Assembly (NCBI RefSeq): GCF_016745835.1
Contig: NZ_JAERVL010000017.1
Span: 1-64,000 of the forward strand
Length of the DNA stretch: 64,000 nucleotides
From: Caldalkalibacillus salinus
GTDB lineage: Bacteria > Bacillota > Bacilli > Caldalkalibacillales > JCM-10596
Direction of reading: 5' to 3'
The position numbers and the translations under genes were made by a program. The notes beneath the pieces were generated by a model. It was not told the origin of the DNA. It did no database searches and was given only the letters and a program-made list of their open reading frames with translations. Positions 61,801 through 64,000 of this stretch are shown here, piece after piece; within the stretch, counting starts at the first letter, position 1; the number at the start of each line of letters is the position of its first letter.

Positions 61801-64000
61801 CAGCTGCTCATAGATCAGCTTAAAGTCTTGTAACAGGACTTCAATTCCCCAATAATCAATAGCCATGTGATGAATGACAAACATTAATATAGACGTATCA
61901 TGACGATCAAAGAGATACACGCGCATCATCGGATCACGGTCAAAGTTAAAAGGCGTATGAATCGCATTAAATATCTCTTGCTTCAGCTTTGATTCATCTG
62001 TGTACTCCACTTGGCGCTGTATAAAGGCATAATCAGCTTCGGATTGGAATACTTGATATGGCTCGTCGTCTTGCTGGACCACGATTTTAGTACGTAAAGC
62101 TTCATGTTTTTTTACCAGCATGCTTAACGTTTCTTTCAGTATGGTGATATCTAATCCAGATAACACTTTGACAGCGAATCCCACGTTATAGGCTGTATTG
62201 TGTGGTTGTAGTTGTTGCAGGAACCACAATGAACGTTGACCGTGAGACAATGGGTGAGCCGCTTTCTCCTCTTTCGCGGGACCTTCTTTTACAGGACTCA
62301 TTTTTGTAGGCATAGAGGCGTCGGTTTTGGATGCTACCCCTGAACGATCTCCCCCGTGTTCAGCTCGGCCTTGCGTTTGGTCAAATCCTGCGCTGCTGTC
62401 CAAGTGAGGCTCTGACTCAACGCTATGATCCAAGGCAGACGCCATATGATCTGCTAAACTGTTAAGGGTGGCTCCTTGTAAAAAGACGGACATCGGAATG
62501 TTAACATTAGTTTCCAATTCAATACTGTTCGTTAATTCGATCGCCATCATAGAATCTAGACCTAATGCGTTTAAGGAGGCATCGTCCTCAACCATGTCTT
62601 GATCGATTTTCAACACACGTGCAAGCGTCTGTCGCAAAAATGCTTTGATGAGATGAGACTGTTCGTGTGGGTTCTCGCTTAGCTGTGTCAGGAATACATC
62701 CTGCGTGTCTTTATGATCATCCATCCCTTGCCTGGGCGTGGTCGATGTCAACTGTGTTAAGAATGATGTATTCGTGATGGAAGGAAACATGTCCTGGATA
62801 TCAGGCCAGTGTACTTTTGCCACCGCTATTTGTGGTAGTGCATCCTGCCATATATCGTTAAAATATTGCAGTCCTTCATCCACTGACATATTTCTAATTC
62901 CCGCTGTGTGCTCACGATCCGTTTGATCGTCAGTGGCCATCCCTGCTTCCGCCCACGGTCCCCAGTTAATGCTTGTCGCTTGCAACCCTAGCCGCTGGCG
63001 CTCATGGGCAAGGGCATCCAAGAAAGCGTTAGCCGCAGCATAGACCGCAAGTCTCGGTGGTGAAAGTAACGAGGTCATAGATGAAAAAAGGATAAAAAAG
63101 TCCAATTGGTCGTGCAGAAAATGTTGATGAAGGTACAAGGCCCCGTTTACTTTCGGTTCCATAATCTTGTTCAGGTCAGCTGGCTGGATATCTTCGATCG
63201 CTTGGTTATAGACTGTACCAGCAGCATGAATCACCCCTTTGATGTCCCGAATGTTCTGCTGTTTTAGTTGGTCAAAAAACTGGTCGACCTGGTGTTGGTC
63301 ACTGACATCAACGGAACGGTGTACAACGTCCACACCCCGTTGCTCTAGTGCTTTAATAGACGTTAATATCTGTTGTTCTTCAGGATCTGTTATATCTTCC
63401 CACGTTTCCCGAGGCGGTAAGGCACGACGTGACAAGAGTACAATTTGTGTCGCCCCTCGGTCCGCTATCCAATGAGCAAATGTGAGTCCGAGGTGCCCCA
63501 AGCCGCCTGTGATGAGGTAAGCATGGTGTGGACTGAGTGCCTTGTCCTTCTGTACTTGTGCCGACGGTGTCTTCTTCGTTAATCTCGCAACGTATCGGTC
63601 ACGTTGACTGTGGTATAGAATTTGATTTTCAGATGATAAATCATCGTAGATGTCTTGCACGATTTGCTTATAGAGTGAACGATGGTCTGCTTCTGCCATA
63701 TGGCCGTCGTCTACATTTACATCGATCAGACCACCCCATATGTCTGGGTGAGCGATTGAAACCGTTCGACCGAATCCCCATACAGGAGATTGAAAAACGG
63801 ATAAAGGTTGTTCAGAGTGTTGATTGTCTACGGTGTGAACGTTGTGAGTGACAACCCACAGTTTCGATAATGGGATTCGAAATGGACTTTGACTAGACTG
63901 TGATAAGGTTTGTACGACATAAAGCAAATGATTATAAAAGTCCAAGGGTGTAAAGTCTAACTCACGTTCTCCTATACGACTTTTTTCATCCCCTATTCCT
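58774..64000 (-). CDS. PKS/NRPS hybrid, 5' end outside window: ...KR-ACP-C-A-PCP (Gly-like)
   Basis: The frame is open to the window edge, so the N-terminus (expected KS-AT) is missing. Numbered from the in-frame TTG at 63945: structural and catalytic KR ~1-400 (TGGLGHLG from 146, Lys265, Ser289, Tyr302, Asn306), no LDD motif; ACP ~430-505 (Ser465, GLDSMM); C ~564-1000 with HHMAIDYW, the variant seen in C domains that accept polyketide donors; A ~1010-1520; PCP ~1585-1655; Gln/Asn-rich tail. The A pocket reads D-I-L-Q-L-G-L-I-W-K, the glycine signature I recall. The module reduces a ketide to a hydroxyl, then adds Gly. It is the earliest visible step of the line. Confidence 0.92.
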   Translation of the reverse strand, partial: GIGDEKSRIGERELDFTPLDFYNHLLYVVQTLSQSSQSPFRIPLSKLWVVTHNVHTVDNQHSEQPLSVFQSPVWGFGRTVSIAHPDIWGGLIDVNVDDGHMAEADHRSLYKQIVQDIYDDLSSENQILYHSQRDRYVARLTKKTPSAQVQKDKALSPHHAYLITGGLGHLGLTFAHWIADRGATQIVLLSRRALPPRETWEDITDPEEQQILTSIKALEQRGVDVVHRSVDVSDQHQVDQFFDQLKQQNIRDIKGVIHAAGTVYNQAIEDIQPADLNKIMEPKVNGALYLHQHFLHDQLDFFILFSSMTSLLSPPRLAVYAAANAFLDALAHERQRLGLQATSINWGPWAEAGMATDDQTDREHTAGIRNMSVDEGLQYFNDIWQDALPQIAVAKVHWPDIQDMFPSITNTSFLTQLTSTTPRQGMDDHKDTQDVFLTQLSENPHEQSHLIKAFLRQTLARVLKIDQDMVEDDASLNALGLDSMMAIELTNSIELETNVNIPMSVFLQGATLNSLADHMASALDHSVESEPHLDSSAGFDQTQGRAEHGGDRSGVASKTDASMPTKMSPVKEGPAKEEKAAHPLSHGQRSLWFLQQLQPHNTAYNVGFAVKVLSGLDITILKETLSMLVKKHEALRTKIVVQQDDEPYQVFQSEADYAFIQRQVEYTDESKLKQEIFNAIHTPFNFDRDPMMRVYLFDRHDTSILMFVIHHMAIDYWGIEVLLQDFKLIYEQLSQGQTYHFAKADHHYADFVQWQHDYAHNSEGQKALQYWRTQLESHVNHVLDLPTAEGVETQNQSQSQSQSQSQTYTGDSVILELDEALVQRIKAYARDEETTLFVPLLAMYQLLLHRYSGQDEVIVGTPTSGRHQARFRDIVGDFINMLPIVSTVGDNPTLAAYIQQLKNTVLEALEHQAYPFPLLVEDLQPHRLSSRSPIFQASFILQSMNQLSDLSHFMFPSEKGAAIDFGGLTIQPYHIQQQEGQLDLTLELIETDGKVMGAFKYNTQLFKRASMKQMAQHYHALLNQLVTNPSLTVKGVPLLTDDEREQRWNQWDTKRSALPEEQHLYQVIDNIAQKYPDHTALSFEGDQLTYNDLLTKVEVLAQGLKAHGVQKGDRVGIYIDRRVEMVIALLAAVKMGAVYVPLDPSFPQERIHFMVADAGINMILIHRDRPLQKAREEERVQYNCLPVDQILEGELEGDECESNFVSTTAESTTACEDVPIKPHDSMYIIYTSGSTGQPKGVEVQHQAVLNFLLAMAKEPGINEDDRLLAVTTLSFDISILEIFLPLTVGAETRILSRTDAMDGRQLQKAISKYKPTVMQATPATWKMLIDSGWQGDANLDVLCGGEALPLELATVLKQKCKRLWNLYGPTEATIWMATKEVQPTTDQITIGQPIQNMEMYVLDEYLNHLPIGVPGELYLAGVGLAKGYLNRPSLTEERFISVNIRDTEGGTSNKRLYRTGDLVRKLPHGEIEHLGRIDDQVKVNGYRIELGEIESHLNQLPSIQQAIVIPDREGHETHLVAYIKPTSETSLEADSLRQYLAEKLPYYMIPATFTEIDHVPLTPNGKVDRKKLPMISAVKLQASAPYAAPQTALQREMTTIWAEVLGVDKVSVHDSFFELGGTSLLATKVQRILTAKQGIELSVVDLFNYPTVKSLSEYLTRQKGVQGNGQHKEDDTRLVNQSSEVIREKDQQNRISHLEKGKRRLNQLRDYRKKVKHVGGQRDRQDQQNQQNQQSQQSQHN
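61581..61620. repeat. Hexanucleotide microsatellite inside the C domain
   Basis: TTTGAC/TTTGGC-type 6-base units are repeated about six times in frame, encoding alternating Gln-Ser (QSQSQSQSQSQ) in the linker between the two halves of the condensation domain. In-frame changes in copy number would lengthen the linker without breaking the gene. Confidence 0.8.

Overview
The window reads as chromosomal DNA of a low-to-moderate GC Firmicute, most likely a Bacillaceae member. It has strong AGGAGG-type ribosome sites, frequent TTG/GTG starts, Gram-positive lipoproteins, an OmpR/HK plus ABC-2 module, MMPL/YhgE-Pip exporters and a SwrC-like RND pump without an adaptor. The species cannot be told from sequence alone. 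Only proteins are encoded, apart from one candidate structured RNA near 6.7 kb. No tRNA, rRNA, CRISPR array or transposase was seen.

Layout: (1) 1-7 kb is an AT-rich, partly decayed accessory stretch. It holds a DUF4830-like lipoprotein, a broken GNAT acetyltransferase, a broken SMI1/KNR4 (SUKH) protein, an EamA exporter divergent from an SgrR-like regulator, a MazG fragment, a lipoprotein whose start is shifted out of frame in an A-tract, and the structured RNA candidate. (2) 7-11 kb has a SAP-domain protein, an M29 aminopeptidase homologue lacking two expected metal ligands, membrane-anchored unknowns and a DUF523 protein. (3) 11-16 kb is a response regulator, histidine kinase, ABC-2 permease, ABC ATPase and secreted-protein set with a phased repeat array before the kinase gene. 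(4) 16-21 kb is an MMPL-family RND exporter plus YhgE/Pip-like protein, divergent from a TetR regulator. (5) 21-27 kb holds single stress or housekeeping genes, among them GNAT, NTF2-like, AHSA1, double PhnB/VOC, a GC-rich DUF899 protein, an alkyltransferase-like protein and an RDD protein.

(6) From 26.9 kb to the right edge (37 kb, all minus strand) lies a large natural-product operon that continues beyond the window. In transcription order it encodes: a partial type I PKS/NRPS (KR-ACP-C-A-PCP, A pocket like glycine); KS-AT-ACP; C-A-PCP-C-A-PCP (pockets like Phe and like the Lys2/aminoadipate family); KS-AT-ACP; C-A-nMT-PCP-reductase (pocket like threonine); an MFS exporter; and a discrete type II set. 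The type II set is FabG ketoreductase, ACP, KS, a KS-like partner without catalytic residues (CLF-like), FabZ-type dehydratase, an unknown membrane protein, a fatty acyl-AMP ligase, a CrtI/phytoene-dehydrogenase-like flavoenzyme and an RND exporter.

The simplest reading is that the type II set makes a highly reduced or polyene (possibly aryl) acyl chain that the AMP-ligase passes to the modular line. The line then adds Gly, a ketide, two further residues, a second ketide and N-methyl-threonine, and releases the chain reductively. A beta-ketoacyl-N-methylthreoninal could close to a pyrrolinone. I do not recognise this combination as a named product. Adenylation calls come from hand alignment of pocket residues and should be treated as predictions.
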